From Amycolatopsis cihanbeyliensis (GTDB lineage Bacteria; Actinomycetota; Actinomycetes; Mycobacteriales; Pseudonocardiaceae): DNA of 64,000 bases. Positions 8,554 to 18,024 of this stretch are shown piece after piece; positions within the stretch are counted from its first letter, which is position 1, and every line of letters begins with the position of its first letter. Location: positions 868,001 through 932,000 of the forward strand of contig NZ_VFML01000002.1 of the NCBI RefSeq assembly GCF_006715045.1. Reading direction: 5' to 3'. The notes below the pieces were generated by a model that worked only from the letters and a program-made list of their open reading frames with translations, made no database searches and was not told the origin of the DNA. The position numbers were made by a program, and so were the translations under genes.

Positions 8554-10100
8554 CCGGACACCTCGGCCGGCGCGGGCTCGGCCGAGCCCGGAGCGGTGAT
8601 CGCGTAGGCGGCCGGGTCGAACTCACGCAACCGCCTGCGCATCCGCCCGGTGGACCATGGCCAGCTGAAACTGTTGCGCCCGTTGGCATCCAGGTAGTAG
8701 CTGGAACAGCCACCCGCGTTGTAGACGGTACCGGCCAGCGCCCGCTGCAGCTGGTCGTTGTAAGCCTGCTGCGCCTCCGGCCGGACGTCCACCTCGGACC
8801 ATCCCGCGCGCAGGATGCGCCGCACTCCCGAGATGGCGTACGACAGCTGGGCCTCCATGACCATGAACGCCGAGGAGTGCCCGGTGCCGAGGCCGGGCCC
8901 GAGCAGCAGGAAGGCATTCGGGAAGCCACTCACCGTGGTGCCGAGGTAGGCCTGCGGGCTGCCCTGCCAGTGCTCCTCGAGGCTGCGCCCTGCCGAGTCG
9001 AACACCTTGGCCGCCACCGGCATGTCCAGTATGCGGAACCCGGTGCCGAGGATGATCGCATCCACTTCGGACTCACTGCCGTCCGCGCCGAGCACCCGAC
9101 TCCCCTCGATCGAACGGACCGCCGTCGGATGAACATCTACATTGGACTTCGCGAGCGCCGGATAGTAGTTGTTGGACAGCAGCAGCCGCTTGCAGCCCAA
9201 GGTGTAGTCCGGGGTGAGCGCGGCACGCAGCCGTGGGTCCCGGATCGACCTGCGCAGGTTCAACAGCCCGACATGCTGCAGGCGGCGCAGGATCCACGGG
9301 TGCCGGAAACCCAGTCCGAGCGCCTCCATCCCGGCGTACTCCGCGGCCCGCAGGGCCCGCTGCGTCGCGGGAAACCGCCGCAGCAGCCACCGTTCCAGCT
9401 TGGGCACGTAGTGATCCGGCTTGGGCAGCACCCACTGCGCGGTGCGCTGGAACAGGTGCAGGCGGGACACCTTCGGCTGGATCTCCGGCACGAACTGCAC
9501 CGCCGATGCCCCGGTACCCACCACGGCGACCCGCTTGCCGGCCAGGTCGTAGTCGTGGTTCCAGCGCGAGGAGTGGAAGACCTCGCCGGGAAACCCTTCC
9601 AGTCCGGGCAGGTCCGGAACCCGCGGCTCATGCCACGGCCCGGCACCCGCGAGCACGATCCGCGCGGTGAGCTCACCGCCCGAGGTCCGCAGCTCCCACC
9701 GCTTGCGGTCGCCGTTCCACTGCGCCCGCCGCACCTCCGTGCCGAACCGGAGGTGGCCGGTCACGCCGTAACGGCGCGCGGTGTCGGCGAGGTAGGCCCG
9801 GATCTCCGGCTGCTTCGCGAACGCTCGGGTCCACTCCGGGTTGGGCGCGAACGAGTACGAGTACAGCGCGGAGGGCACATCGCAGGCACAGCCGGGGTAG
9901 GTGTTGTCCCGCCAGGTTCCGCCGAGCTCATCCGCCTTCTCCAGGACCACGAAGTCGGTGATGCCCTCCTGCCGCAGCCGGATCGCCGCTCCGATGCCCG
10001 AGGCTCCCGCACCGATGACGACCACATCGAAGTGCCGCTGCTCGACCCGCGTGCCGTTACGTTCCGCCATCAAGAACCCCATCGTTCGGATAACCGCCAA
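8550..10100 (-). CDS. Flavin-containing Baeyer-Villiger-type monooxygenase
   Basis: 516 residues. FAD motif GAGASG at about 30-36, the GTWRDNTYPGCACDVPS block, the BVMO fingerprint FxGxxxHxxxW at 170-180, and the NADPH motif VVGTGASA at 193-200. Such enzymes insert oxygen beside a ketone to give an ester, or oxidise N/S centres. Starts at codon 7 or 11 (ATG 10082 or 10070) are also possible. The 97-bp gap to the divergent TetR gene holds palindromes, so TetR control is likely. Confidence 0.85.
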   Translation of the reverse strand: MAVIRTMGFLMAERNGTRVEQRHFDVVVIGAGASGIGAAIRLRQEGITDFVVLEKADELGGTWRDNTYPGCACDVPSALYSYSFAPNPEWTRAFAKQPEIRAYLADTARRYGVTGHLRFGTEVRRAQWNGDRKRWELRTSGGELTARIVLAGAGPWHEPRVPDLPGLEGFPGEVFHSSRWNHDYDLAGKRVAVVGTGASAVQFVPEIQPKVSRLHLFQRTAQWVLPKPDHYVPKLERWLLRRFPATQRALRAAEYAGMEALGLGFRHPWILRRLQHVGLLNLRRSIRDPRLRAALTPDYTLGCKRLLLSNNYYPALAKSNVDVHPTAVRSIEGSRVLGADGSESEVDAIILGTGFRILDMPVAAKVFDSAGRSLEEHWQGSPQAYLGTTVSGFPNAFLLLGPGLGTGHSSAFMVMEAQLSYAISGVRRILRAGWSEVDVRPEAQQAYNDQLQRALAGTVYNAGGCSSYYLDANGRNSFSWPWSTGRMRRRLREFDPAAYAITAPGSAEPAPAEVSG

Positions 10101-10122
10101 TTTTGGAGACTAACAGTATCTC

Positions 10123-10177
10123 AGTACCAGCGGTACCCCTTGCGCGAAGATCGAAGACCGGCGGTATCCCGATACCG
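10123..10177. promoter_or_regulatory. Candidate TetR operators between monooxygenase and TetR genes
   Basis: Two inverted repeats lie in the divergent gap: GTACC-AGC-GGTAC at 10123-10135 and CGGTATC-CC-GATACCG at 10162-10177, the latter 20 bp before the TetR start. They share a GGTA/TACC core and are in the right place for autoregulation and control of the SDR-monooxygenase operon. Binding by this TetR protein is inferred from position only. Confidence 0.55.
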
Positions 10178-10197
10178 GGAAGGCATAGAGTGGGTGC

Positions 10198-10824
10198 ATG
10201 GCTCGACTCACCCGCGCGGAAAGCCAGGCCCGTACCCGGGAGCAGCTGGTCGCGACCGCGAAGGAGCTGTTCCTCGCCGAGGGTTACTCGGTGACCTCGC
10301 TGGAGAAGGTCGCCGAGGCGGCCGGGTACTCCAAGGGCGCGGTGTACTCCAACTTCCGGAACAAGGACGAACTCTGCCTCGCCGTGCTGGACACCATCCA
10401 CGCCGAGCAGGCCACGATGATGTCCGAGTCGCTCACCGGCGCGGAAACCGTGGAACAGTTGCTGACCGCCTTCCAGTCCTGGGCAGAACGCAGCATCGGG
10501 GACGAGGCATGGACGGCGCTGGAGGTGGAGTTCGCGACCAACGCGCGGCACGACCGGGCACTGCGGCACGAGCTGGCGGTGCGGGACAAGGCCATCCGCG
10601 ACGCGATCGCCGGGCTGCTGGACGGTCACGCCGAGCGGTTCGGCATCACCCTGCCGATGCCGGCAGGCGACTGTGCGACGGCCCTGCTCAGTCTCGGTAT
10701 CGGGCTGGGCGTACAACGAGCGATCGACCCCGGCATCCCGGTGCACGTGCTGCCCGAGGTGATCCGCATCTTCGCCGGAAACCGAGTGGACCGAGTGGGC
10801 GGCCCGCCGGGAATCGAGCCGTGA
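10198..10824 (+). CDS. TetR family transcriptional regulator
   Basis: 208 residues. The N-terminal helix-turn-helix spans about 12-58 (ATAKELFLAEGYSVTSLEKV then AAGYSKGAVYSNFRNKDEL), the canonical TetR pattern; the rest is the ligand-binding helical domain. It diverges from the monooxygenase/SDR operon across a 97-bp gap with two palindromes, so it probably represses that operon and itself. Confidence 0.85.
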   Translation: MARLTRAESQARTREQLVATAKELFLAEGYSVTSLEKVAEAAGYSKGAVYSNFRNKDELCLAVLDTIHAEQATMMSESLTGAETVEQLLTAFQSWAERSIGDEAWTALEVEFATNARHDRALRHELAVRDKAIRDAIAGLLDGHAERFGITLPMPAGDCATALLSLGIGLGVQRAIDPGIPVHVLPEVIRIFAGNRVDRVGGPPGIEP

Positions 10825-10873
10825 ACGGCCAAGGAGGTCGGGACCGGCCGGTTCCGGCGCACGGCGCGTTGCC

Positions 10874-11051
10874 GCTCAGTGGCTGTTCCCAAACTCGCGT
10901 CACGGTCGGCTCGGCCGGGCTCGGACTCCGGCACGAAACGTCACCTTCACGGGCCATGCGCCCGGCCTCGCCGCCCGTGGGGTGTCGCCGCGCGAGTTCT
11001 TCCACTCGCCTTGAGCAGCAAAAGTCCAGTTCAGGAACAGGCTCTCAGTGG
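10874..11051 (-). repeat. Dispersed ~165-bp element, family B, copy 1
   Basis: The reverse complement of this stretch matches 27520-27687 and 40584-40742 closely. Its ends form an imperfect inverted repeat (GGCTGTTCCCAAAC at the left, GCCTGTTCCTGAAC read inward from the right; 11 of 14 match). It sits between the convergent TetR and PHP genes, and the PHP stop codon at 11045-11047 falls inside its right end. It contains no gene. Confidence 0.8.
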
Positions 11052-12064
11052 CTCCGGGCCCACTCCCGCAGCTCGTCCGCGCCGAACGTGTTGAGCACGG
11101 TCCCCGGCTCGACCTCGCACTCGCTCGCCCTGGCGCACCCGTAGGGCAGCCAGGCGAGCTGGCCGGGGGCATGCGCGTCGCTGTCGATCGCGAAGCGGCA
11201 GCCGAGCTCCACCGCGCGACGTAGCAGCCTGCGTGGGGGGTCGAGACGCTCCGGGCGGGAGTTGATCTCCACCGCCACGTCGTTGTCCAGGCAGGTCTGG
11301 AACACCCGGTCGGCGTCGAAGGCCGACTCGGGCCGGGTACCGCGCCCGCCGAGCAGCCGCCCGGTGCAGTGCCCCAGCACGTTGACCCGTGGCTGGGAGA
11401 GCGCGGTGAGCATCCGTTCGGTCATCTCCCGCTTCGGCATCCGCAGCTTGGAGTGCACGCTGGCGACCACGAGATCCAGCTCGGCCAGCAGCTCGGGATC
11501 CTGATCCAGCGTCCCGTCCCGCAGGATGTCCACTTCGATCCCGGTGAGCAGCCGGAACGGCGCCAGCTCCCGATTGACCTCAGCGACCAGGTCGAGCTGT
11601 GCCCGCAGCCGCTGGGCGGACAGCCCGTTCGCCACGGTCAGCGTGGGCGAGTGGTCGGTGAGCACCATCCACTCGTGTCCGAGGTCACGTGCGGCTTCGG
11701 CCATCTCGGCGATCGGGCTGCCGCCGTCGGACCAGTCGGAGTGGGTGTGACAGTCGCCGCGCAGGGCCGCCAGCAGCTCGGCACCCTCGGCGGGTGGCTG
11801 CTCGGCCCGCGCCAGCAGGCCGGAAAGGTATTCGGGTTCCCGGCCCTCGAGTGCGTCGGCGATCACCGCCGCGGTGGTCCTGCCGATGCCGGCCAGCCCG
11901 GTCAGCCTCCCGGCGGCGGCGCGTTCGGCCAGCCGTTCGGCGGTCATCCCGTCCACCACCGCGGCGGCCCGCCGGAACGCGCGCACCCGGTAGGTGGGCT
12001 CGCGGGCGCGTTCCAGTTCGAAGGCCACTCTCCGCAGGGCCGCTGCCGGGTCCACCGTGGTCAC
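11045..12064 (-). CDS. PHP-domain protein with PolX-like HhH region
   Basis: 339 residues. Residues 1-90 resemble the helix-hairpin-helix part of PolX DNA polymerases (LAGIGRTTAAVIADALEGREPEYL); residues 100-339 are a PHP metal-dependent phosphoesterase with ligands in GDCHTHSDWSDGG, LTDHSP, GIEVDIL, ASVHSKL, LGHCTG and DSDAHAP. There is no polymerase palm domain, so it is a stand-alone PHP protein, possibly a nuclease or histidinol-phosphatase-like enzyme. It follows the metallophosphoesterase gene by one base. Confidence 0.8.
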   Translation of the reverse strand: MTTVDPAAALRRVAFELERAREPTYRVRAFRRAAAVVDGMTAERLAERAAAGRLTGLAGIGRTTAAVIADALEGREPEYLSGLLARAEQPPAEGAELLAALRGDCHTHSDWSDGGSPIAEMAEAARDLGHEWMVLTDHSPTLTVANGLSAQRLRAQLDLVAEVNRELAPFRLLTGIEVDILRDGTLDQDPELLAELDLVVASVHSKLRMPKREMTERMLTALSQPRVNVLGHCTGRLLGGRGTRPESAFDADRVFQTCLDNDVAVEINSRPERLDPPRRLLRRAVELGCRFAIDSDAHAPGQLAWLPYGCARASECEVEPGTVLNTFGADELREWARSH

Positions 12065-12065
12065 C

Positions 12066-12569
12066 TCACCCCGTGCGGTCCACTGGATGCAGCTCGACCT
12101 CGGTCAGTTCGCCGTGCGCCACCCGCGCGGTGAGATACGTGCAGTGCGGCTGCCGCCGCCGGTCGGTCGGCGAACCCGGGTTGAGCAACCGTAGCCCGCT
12201 TTCGGCCACGCTGTCCCACGGAATGTGGCTGTGCCCGAATACCAGCACATCGGTGTCCGGGAAATCCCGTGCGCACCGCTGCTCCCTGCCCTTGGCCGGG
12301 CCGGTCTCGTGCACAACGGCCAGCCGCAGCCCGGCCAGGTCCGCACTGGCCAGCTCGGGCAGCCGCGCCCGCAGCTCCGGCCCGTCGTTGTTCCCGAACA
12401 CGCCGACCAGCCGGGCCGCCCGCCGCTCGAGCTCGTCGAGCAACCCGTCCTCGACCCAGTCACCCGCGTGCACCACGACATCGGCGGCCGCCACCTCCTG
12501 CCACAGGACGGTGGGCAGCGCACGCGCACGCTTCGGCACGTGGGTGTCGGCCATGATGAGCAGCCGCAT
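12066..12569 (-). CDS. YfcE/MJ0936-like metallophosphoesterase
   Basis: 167 residues. The metal-binding motifs are in order: MADTHVP (D-x-H), VVHAGDWVED (GDW), VFGNNDGP (GNND), VVHETGP and FGHSHIP (GHSH). This is the small YfcE-type phosphodiesterase family that hydrolyses simple phosphodiesters in vitro. The start at ATG 12569 puts the first metal motif at residues 7-10, as usual. Co-transcribed with the PHP gene. Confidence 0.85.
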   Translation of the reverse strand: MRLLIMADTHVPKRARALPTVLWQEVAAADVVVHAGDWVEDGLLDELERRAARLVGVFGNNDGPELRARLPELASADLAGLRLAVVHETGPAKGREQRCARDFPDTDVLVFGHSHIPWDSVAESGLRLLNPGSPTDRRRQPHCTYLTARVAHGELTEVELHPVDRTG

Positions 12570-12771
12570 GGCTCCGACCATAGAGCAGTACGGGGCGGCC
12601 GGCTCAGATCGCGAGCGGGTAACGGTTGGGCCCCGCGCGGGCACCGGGGCACAACCTCTCGGTAGAACCGCACGTCACCCGATCGGGCTGGTCGTCGGCA
12701 CTGCCGGGCCAGGCCGTATCTTGACGACGGGAGCCCAGGGGCTCACCGCCATCGCACGTGGAGGGGTTGTC

Positions 12772-14751
12772 TTGCCACAAGATCGACAGTGGCCGCAGTC
12801 GGACGCCGAACAGACCGAGTTCATCCCGGTCGTCTCGGGGCGCCTTGACGACGCCAGTGGCGCCGGTGGTGTGCACGGCACGGATGACACGGCCGGTGTC
12901 ACCGACGAGCTGCGCGTACCCCCGCCGCAGGCGGAGCAGACGCAGTTCATCGAGCGCCCGCAGGCTCAGTCGCCGCACCCGCAGGGCGCGATGGCACCTC
13001 CGCAGCCCCCCGTGCCGCCCCAGCAGCCACCGGACCCCGCTCCCGCGGACGGTCCGAGCAAGAAGTGGTACCGGCGCAGAGGCACGCTCATCGCCGGGGC
13101 CGCGCTGGGCGCGCTGGTCCTGATCTACGGAGTCGACCTGCTGGTCAGCCAGGGCAGCGTGCCGCGCGGCGTCACCGTCGCCGGGGTCGACGTCGGCGGG
13201 ATGAGCGAGCAGGAGGCCGAGCAGAAGCTGCGCGACGAGATCGAGCCGCGGCTGACCCAACCGGTGCAGTACGCGGCCGGGGACGTGCAGGCCAGTCTCG
13301 ATCCGAAGGCGGCCGGGCTGAGCCTGGACTGGGGCGCCACCCTGGAGCAGGCCGGTGACCAGCCGCTCAACCCGGTCACCCGGTTCCTCTCCTTCTTCAG
13401 CACGGAGGAGATCGGGGTGGTGACCAGCGCCGAGCCGAACCAGCTGGAGACCGCCATGGGTGACCTCCAGGAGAAGATCGACCACGAGCCGGTCGAGGGC
13501 ACCATCAAGTTCGAGGGCGCCACCCCGGTCCCTGTCGAACCCAAGCAGGGGCAGCAGCTCGTTGTCGAGGCCGCCAAGCAGGCGGTGCTGGCGCACTGGG
13601 CCTCGGGTGACCAGCTCGAGCTGCCCGTCGACATCACCCCGGTGCAGACCTCGGCCGATGCCGTGCGGGTCGCACTGGAGCAGGTCGCCAAACCCGCCGT
13701 GTCCGGCCCGGTGCTGGTTCGCGGTGACGGCGAGGACGGCACGCTGGAACCCGAGGAGATCGCGGCGGGGCTGAGCTTCGAGCCCGGCGACGGCGGCACG
13801 CTCACCCCGAAGATCAACCAGGAGAAGATCGTCGAGGGGGTAGGGCCCGAGCTCGAATCCACCGAGCAGGAGGGCAAGGACGCCGAGATCGTGTTCACCG
13901 GCGGCAAGCCGACGGTGGAGCCGTCCCAGCACGGCAGGGGAATCAAATGGGACAAGACCCTCGCCCCGCTGCTGGATGTGCTCAAGCGCACGGACAGCCG
14001 GGAGATCGTCGCGCAGTACGAGGACAAGCCGGCCAAGATCACCACGGAGGAGGCCGAGAAACTCGGGATCAAGGAGGTGATCGGTGAGTTCACCACCACC
14101 GGCTTCGCCTCCGACTCCGGGGTCAACATCAAGGTGGTGGCGCAGGAGGTCAACGGCGCCATCGTCAAGCCTGGCGACACCTTCAGCCTGAACGGCCACA
14201 CCGGGCCGCGGGGCAAGCCGCAGGGCTACGTCGAAGCCGGGATCATCGAGAACGGCCAGCCGGGACGCGCGGTCGGCGGCGGCATCTCGCAGTTCGCCAC
14301 CACGTTGTACAACGCGTACTACTTCGCCGGGATGAGGGACGTCGCGCACCGGGAGCACAGCTACTACATCAGCCGCTACCCGGCGGGGCGCGAGGCGACC
14401 GTGTTCCAGAATCCGGACGGCAGCAGCGTGATCGACCTCAGCTTCAAGAACGACAGCAAGACCGGGGTGGCGATCCAGACGGTCTGGACCCCCTCCAGCA
14501 TCACGGTGAAGTTGTGGGGCACGAAGCGGTACGACGTGGAGTCCGTCACCGGGGACCGCACCAACTTCGTGCAGCCGGGCACCGAGCACGTCTCCGCGGA
14601 CAACTGCCAGCCCAGCGGCGGTGCCGTCGGCTTCAGCGTCACCGACACCCGCATCCTGCGGGACGCCTCCAGCGGCCAGGTGGTGCGCAAGGAGCCACGG
14701 ACCGTCAAGTACGACGCCCGGGACAAGATCGTCTGCGACAAGGGTGACTAG
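12772..14751 (+). CDS. VanW family membrane-anchored cell-wall protein
   Basis: 659 residues. A Pro/Gln-rich cytoplasmic head (1-95), one membrane helix (about 103-124), then extracellular repeats of the peptidoglycan-binding YoaR type (VTVAGVDVGGMSEQEAEQKL and others) and a VanW domain (about 435-600: FTLNGHTGPR-like segment, QGYVEAGIIENG, GGGISQFATTLYNA). VanW-domain proteins occur near envelope genes and their activity is unknown. The TTG start at 12772 is chosen because GGAGGGG ends five bases upstream. Confidence 0.8.
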   Translation: MPQDRQWPQSDAEQTEFIPVVSGRLDDASGAGGVHGTDDTAGVTDELRVPPPQAEQTQFIERPQAQSPHPQGAMAPPQPPVPPQQPPDPAPADGPSKKWYRRRGTLIAGAALGALVLIYGVDLLVSQGSVPRGVTVAGVDVGGMSEQEAEQKLRDEIEPRLTQPVQYAAGDVQASLDPKAAGLSLDWGATLEQAGDQPLNPVTRFLSFFSTEEIGVVTSAEPNQLETAMGDLQEKIDHEPVEGTIKFEGATPVPVEPKQGQQLVVEAAKQAVLAHWASGDQLELPVDITPVQTSADAVRVALEQVAKPAVSGPVLVRGDGEDGTLEPEEIAAGLSFEPGDGGTLTPKINQEKIVEGVGPELESTEQEGKDAEIVFTGGKPTVEPSQHGRGIKWDKTLAPLLDVLKRTDSREIVAQYEDKPAKITTEEAEKLGIKEVIGEFTTTGFASDSGVNIKVVAQEVNGAIVKPGDTFSLNGHTGPRGKPQGYVEAGIIENGQPGRAVGGGISQFATTLYNAYYFAGMRDVAHREHSYYISRYPAGREATVFQNPDGSSVIDLSFKNDSKTGVAIQTVWTPSSITVKLWGTKRYDVESVTGDRTNFVQPGTEHVSADNCQPSGGAVGFSVTDTRILRDASSGQVVRKEPRTVKYDARDKIVCDKGD

Positions 14752-14827
14752 GGAAATGGAGTAGCCGGCATCCGGATCTCCTGCCAGGCTGAACCGGTAA
14801 CCAGCCGTCCCGAGCTCGGAGGTTCGT

Positions 14828-15019
14828 ATGCCGGACACCACCCCAGCGCAGGAGAACACCGAGCCGGAGGGCGATGTGAAGCGCCAGTTCCGCGAGGCGC
14901 TCGAGCGCAAGCAGCAGCGTGCCAAGGCCGGGGCCGCGCACGAGGACCTGGTACCCAAGATCACTCAGACGCACGGCCCGGCCGGCGGCAAGCGCACCTT
15001 CCGCCGCAAGAGCGGCTGA
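14828..15019 (+). CDS. DUF5302 small protein
   Basis: 63 residues, charged, with the actinobacterial DUF5302 pattern: EGDVKRQFREALERKQQ followed by a short linker and the basic end GPAGGKRTFRRKSG. Function unknown; a nucleic-acid-associated role is possible from charge. GCTCGGAGG lies six bases upstream of the ATG. Confidence 0.8.
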   Translation: MPDTTPAQENTEPEGDVKRQFREALERKQQRAKAGAAHEDLVPKITQTHGPAGGKRTFRRKSG

Positions 15020-15024
15020 CCCCG

Positions 15025-15044
15025 CCCCGGTAGCTACGCCGGGG
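15025..15044. terminator. Short hairpin between convergent genes
   Basis: CCCCGG at 15025-15030 pairs with CCGGGG at 15039-15044. It spans the end of the amino-acid dehydrogenase gene and follows the DUF5302 stop by six bases. Confidence 0.5.
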
Positions 15045-16110
15045 TGAGAATGGATCTGAGCCGGGGGACCTCCAGCATCCGCCGCTCGGCAAGCCGGTCC
15101 GCGGCGGTTGCCGGGGGCACCCCTTCGGCGTCGGCCAGCGCGAACACCTTCTTCGTGGTGTCGTACACGGAGGTGACCTTGCGCCGGGCCCGCTCGAAGT
15201 CGAATCCGTGCAGCTCGTCGCTGACCTGCACCACCCCGCCCGAGTTGACCAGGTAGTCCGGGGCGAACAGGATCCCCCTGTCGTCCAGTCGCTTCTCCAC
15301 GCCGGGATGGGCCAGCTGGTTGTTGGCCGCACCGCACACGACCCTGGCGCGCAGCTTCTCCACCGTGTCGTCGTTCAGCGCACCGCCCAGCGCGCACGGG
15401 GCGTAGATGTCGATATCCGACCTGATCAGCTCGTTCGCGTCCTCCAGCACCTCGACCTCGGGATGCGCGGCCACCGTGCGCTCGACGGCCCGTTCGGACA
15501 CATCGCAGATCACCGCCCGCGCCCCGGCCTCGATCAGGTGACCGACGAGGATGTGCCCGACCTTGCCGACCCCGGCCACGCCGACCGTGCGCCCCCGCAG
15601 TTCCGGGCTGCCCCAGGTGTGTTCGGCCGAGGCCCGCATTCCCTGGAACACGCCGAACGCGGTGAGTACCGAGGAGTCACCCGCGCCTCCGGAGTCCGGC
15701 GAGCGGCCGGTGACGAATCGGCATTCCTTCCCGACCACGTCCATGTCCCGCACGAAGGTTCCGACATCGCAGGCGGTGATGTAACGGCCACCGAGCGACT
15801 GCACGAACCGGCCGTAGGCGCGCAGCAGCGCCTCGGACTTGTCCACCGCGGGGTCGCCGATGATCACGGCCTTGCCACCGCCGAGGTCCAGCCCGGCCAG
15901 TGAGTTCTTGTAGGCCATCCCCTTGGACAGCGCCAGCACGTCGTCCAGCGCCTCGCTTTCCGAGGCATAGGGATAGAAGCGGGTTCCGCCGAGCGAGGGA
16001 CCCAGCGCGGTCGAGTACACCGCGATGATCGCCTTCAGCCCAGACGAGGCGTCATGACAGAACACGACCTGCTCATGGCCGCTGTTACGGCCGAATACTC
16101 CGTCGGTCAC
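15034..16110 (-). CDS. vdh: Leu/Val/Phe dehydrogenase
   Basis: 358 residues. Glu/Leu/Phe/Val dehydrogenase family: [19 protein letters not shown], catalytic Lys in [20 protein letters not shown], and the NAD motif GVAGVGKVG at about 182-190. It oxidatively deaminates branched-chain amino acids to 2-oxo acids, feeding branched fatty acid or polyketide precursors. The GTG start at 16110 has AAGGAG eight bases upstream; the frame runs on to 16227 without support. Length matches Streptomyces valine dehydrogenase. Confidence 0.85.
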   Translation of the reverse strand: MTDGVFGRNSGHEQVVFCHDASSGLKAIIAVYSTALGPSLGGTRFYPYASESEALDDVLALSKGMAYKNSLAGLDLGGGKAVIIGDPAVDKSEALLRAYGRFVQSLGGRYITACDVGTFVRDMDVVGKECRFVTGRSPDSGGAGDSSVLTAFGVFQGMRASAEHTWGSPELRGRTVGVAGVGKVGHILVGHLIEAGARAVICDVSERAVERTVAAHPEVEVLEDANELIRSDIDIYAPCALGGALNDDTVEKLRARVVCGAANNQLAHPGVEKRLDDRGILFAPDYLVNSGGVVQVSDELHGFDFERARRKVTSVYDTTKKVFALADAEGVPPATAADRLAERRMLEVPRLRSILTPA

Positions 16111-16463
16111 GGTTGGTGACTCCTTTGTCAGCCCCGGACACGCGGCTTGTGGCACGCGCCCGGCCAATGGTTTCCGCCCGGCGGCGCCGAGGAAGATCGT
16201 TCCCGACGTGCTCCGCCGCTGCCTCAAAACCTAGGCCCAGCGAGGCGCGAGCGCCACGTCCGGGTGGACCGACATGAGGGAGGGGAACAAGCGACGATGA
16301 TGAGCCGGGGCCGCCGGCGCGCGGAAGGCCTCCGCCTTCTCCGCGACTCGGCACCCGGTGCGCGAGTGTTCGGGGACGTCACACGCTGCACGCGGGGGAC
16401 GGTGCGCAGCGCGGCGCGCTGACCGGGCTCCTTCGACGGCGGCCCCAGGCACGGGCGAAACAG

Positions 16464-16736
16464 CTAGCCGAACTCGTTCCTTACCTCGGCGGCGTCCGGC
16501 TCCGCGGTGGCCGGCGGCCGGGTGCCCCGGCACGGGGCCGGCGACGGGATCGGCTGCGGTTCGGCGGGGTGGTGCGCCGCGCCCGCATCACCCCGCCGGT
16601 CCCGATGCCGCCACCCCTCCCCCGGCGTGGCGTGAATCCGGGTTCCCACCAGTGCGCCCTCCTGCTGTGCCTGCCAACCGCGGTTCCCCCGACGCGGTTT
16701 GTCGAACAGTGCGTGATCCACCGGCTCCGTGGTCAT
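16464..16736 (-). CDS. Possible small hypothetical protein
   Basis: 90 codons, divergent from the LysR gene, with actinomycete-like high GC at third positions but no recognised domain; the sequence is rich in Arg, Pro and Gly. It begins at ATG 16736 inside a motif that is repeated before the 18-kb hypothetical gene. It may be a real LysR-controlled gene or a chance frame in the 650-bp gap 16111-16761. Nothing else is seen in that gap. Confidence 0.35.
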   Translation of the reverse strand: MTTEPVDHALFDKPRRGNRGWQAQQEGALVGTRIHATPGEGWRHRDRRGDAGAAHHPAEPQPIPSPAPCRGTRPPATAEPDAAEVRNEFG

Positions 16737-16751
16737 CCCAGTTGGTCATAG
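16730..16751 (-). promoter_or_regulatory. Candidate LysR site, copy 1
   Basis: On the minus strand this 22-bp stretch reads TATGACC, then AAC, then TGGGATGACCA after one leading base. It matches 17914-17935 at 18 of 22 positions. It lies 10 bp upstream of the LysR start, where autoregulatory sites of this family are usual, and includes the ATG of the divergent small frame. Confidence 0.5.
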
Positions 16752-16761
16752 GATAGGCACT

Positions 16762-17745
16762 ATGGAACTGGAGATCCGACATCTCAAGGTCCTGACCACG
16801 ATCGCCGACCACGGGAGCATCACGAAGGCGGCACCGATTCTCGGTGTCTCCCAACCGTCGCTCACCGCGCAGCTACGGCGGATCGAGCAGGCCATGGGCT
16901 CGCCCTTGTTCGAGCGCTCGCGCAACGGCATCGCGCCGACCGCGTTCGGCCGAACCGTGCTCGCCAAAGCCCGCGCGGTGCTCACCGAGATGGCCGATCT
17001 CCGCATCCAGCAGGGCCCCTCCGACGAAGACCGGGCGGCCGAGCTGCGCCTCGGCGCGCTGCCGGGGCCGCTGTTGCCGGTCGTGTTGCCCCGGATCGCC
17101 GAGCTGTACGACGAACGCAGGAAACCGGCCCAGCCCTCACTCGACGTGCACGCGCACACCGACTCCTCGATGGCCACGCTGCTGGCGCTGGTGCATGCCG
17201 GCAGGCTGGACGCGGCGCTGATCGGGCAGACACTCGGGCACGAGCTCCCGCTGCCGGAGGGCATCAAACACGCCGTGGTCGTCCCGGTCGAGCCGGTGTT
17301 CGTGGCGCTCGCCGAGCGGCACCCGCTGGCCGGCAAGCAGGTCGTCGAGCTGGCCGAGCTGGCGGGCGAGCAGTGGGTCGTCGACCCGCAGGAGGACCTC
17401 GGCGGGGCCGCCTACCTGCGCACCGCCTGCCGCGAGGCCGGGTTCGAACCGCTCATCGCACACGAGGTGAACGACGTCGGCACCGCGCGGGGATTCCTGA
17501 GCAGCGGCCAGTGCATCAGCCTCGCGCAGGCGACCTCCCAGGAGGGCAGGGGCATCGTGGTCCGCCCGCTGGCGGGCGACCCGCTGGCGGTACGGCTGGA
17601 GCTGGCCTGGTCGCAGGACTGCCCGGTCGGGCCCGAACTGCTGCGCAGGGCCGCGGCCGAAGCCTACCTCCAGCTGATCGACCGCAACCCCAGCTACCAG
17701 CGCTGGTGGACCGAGCACTACGGCAACGAACGCCCACCGCTGTGA
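16762..17745 (+). CDS. LysR family transcriptional regulator
   Basis: 327 residues. N-terminal LTTR helix-turn-helix (MELEIRHLKVLTTIADHGSI then VSQPSLTAQLRRIEQAMGSPLF, about 1-65) and a periplasmic-binding-like effector domain. ATG 16762 is preferred over ATG 16729 because LTTR proteins start a few residues before the ELxxL helix. The C-terminal end (YQRWWTEHYG) resembles Streptomyces-type regulators linked to development. Targets probably include the flanking genes that carry the shared 22-bp motif. Confidence 0.82.
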   Translation: MELEIRHLKVLTTIADHGSITKAAPILGVSQPSLTAQLRRIEQAMGSPLFERSRNGIAPTAFGRTVLAKARAVLTEMADLRIQQGPSDEDRAAELRLGALPGPLLPVVLPRIAELYDERRKPAQPSLDVHAHTDSSMATLLALVHAGRLDAALIGQTLGHELPLPEGIKHAVVVPVEPVFVALAERHPLAGKQVVELAELAGEQWVVDPQEDLGGAAYLRTACREAGFEPLIAHEVNDVGTARGFLSSGQCISLAQATSQEGRGIVVRPLAGDPLAVRLELAWSQDCPVGPELLRRAAAEAYLQLIDRNPSYQRWWTEHYGNERPPL

Positions 17746-17913
17746 TGACCCGGCCGGCTGAGCCCGCCACGCGAACCGGCGATCCCACGCGCACGGCCAT
17801 CGATCACCTGCTGCCGGAACGGGAACGAGTCGGCAGCCTCCCTCTCCGGAACGCGAGCTGAAGTCGACCGGCGACGACCACAGCGAGGGGCGTCCGCCGT
17901 GGGCCCACCGGTG

Positions 17914-17935
17914 TTATGACCGGTTGGGATGACCA
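17914..17935 (+). promoter_or_regulatory. Candidate LysR site, copy 2
   Basis: Reads T, TATGACC, GGT, TGGGATGACCA. It matches the minus-strand motif before the LysR gene at 18 of 22 positions and lies 90 bp before the start of the next plus-strand gene. Confidence 0.5.
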
Positions 17936-18024
17936 TGTCCCTTTACCGTCGTGCAAGATCACCGCCATCGGGATTTCCGCCTCCGGTAACGAGGCCGGGG
18001 GGACCCTGCACGAGGAACACAACA

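Noticed and set aside
12604..14964. 786-codon frame opposite the VanW gene
   Set aside because: No domain, and it mirrors the codons of a convincing membrane-protein gene.
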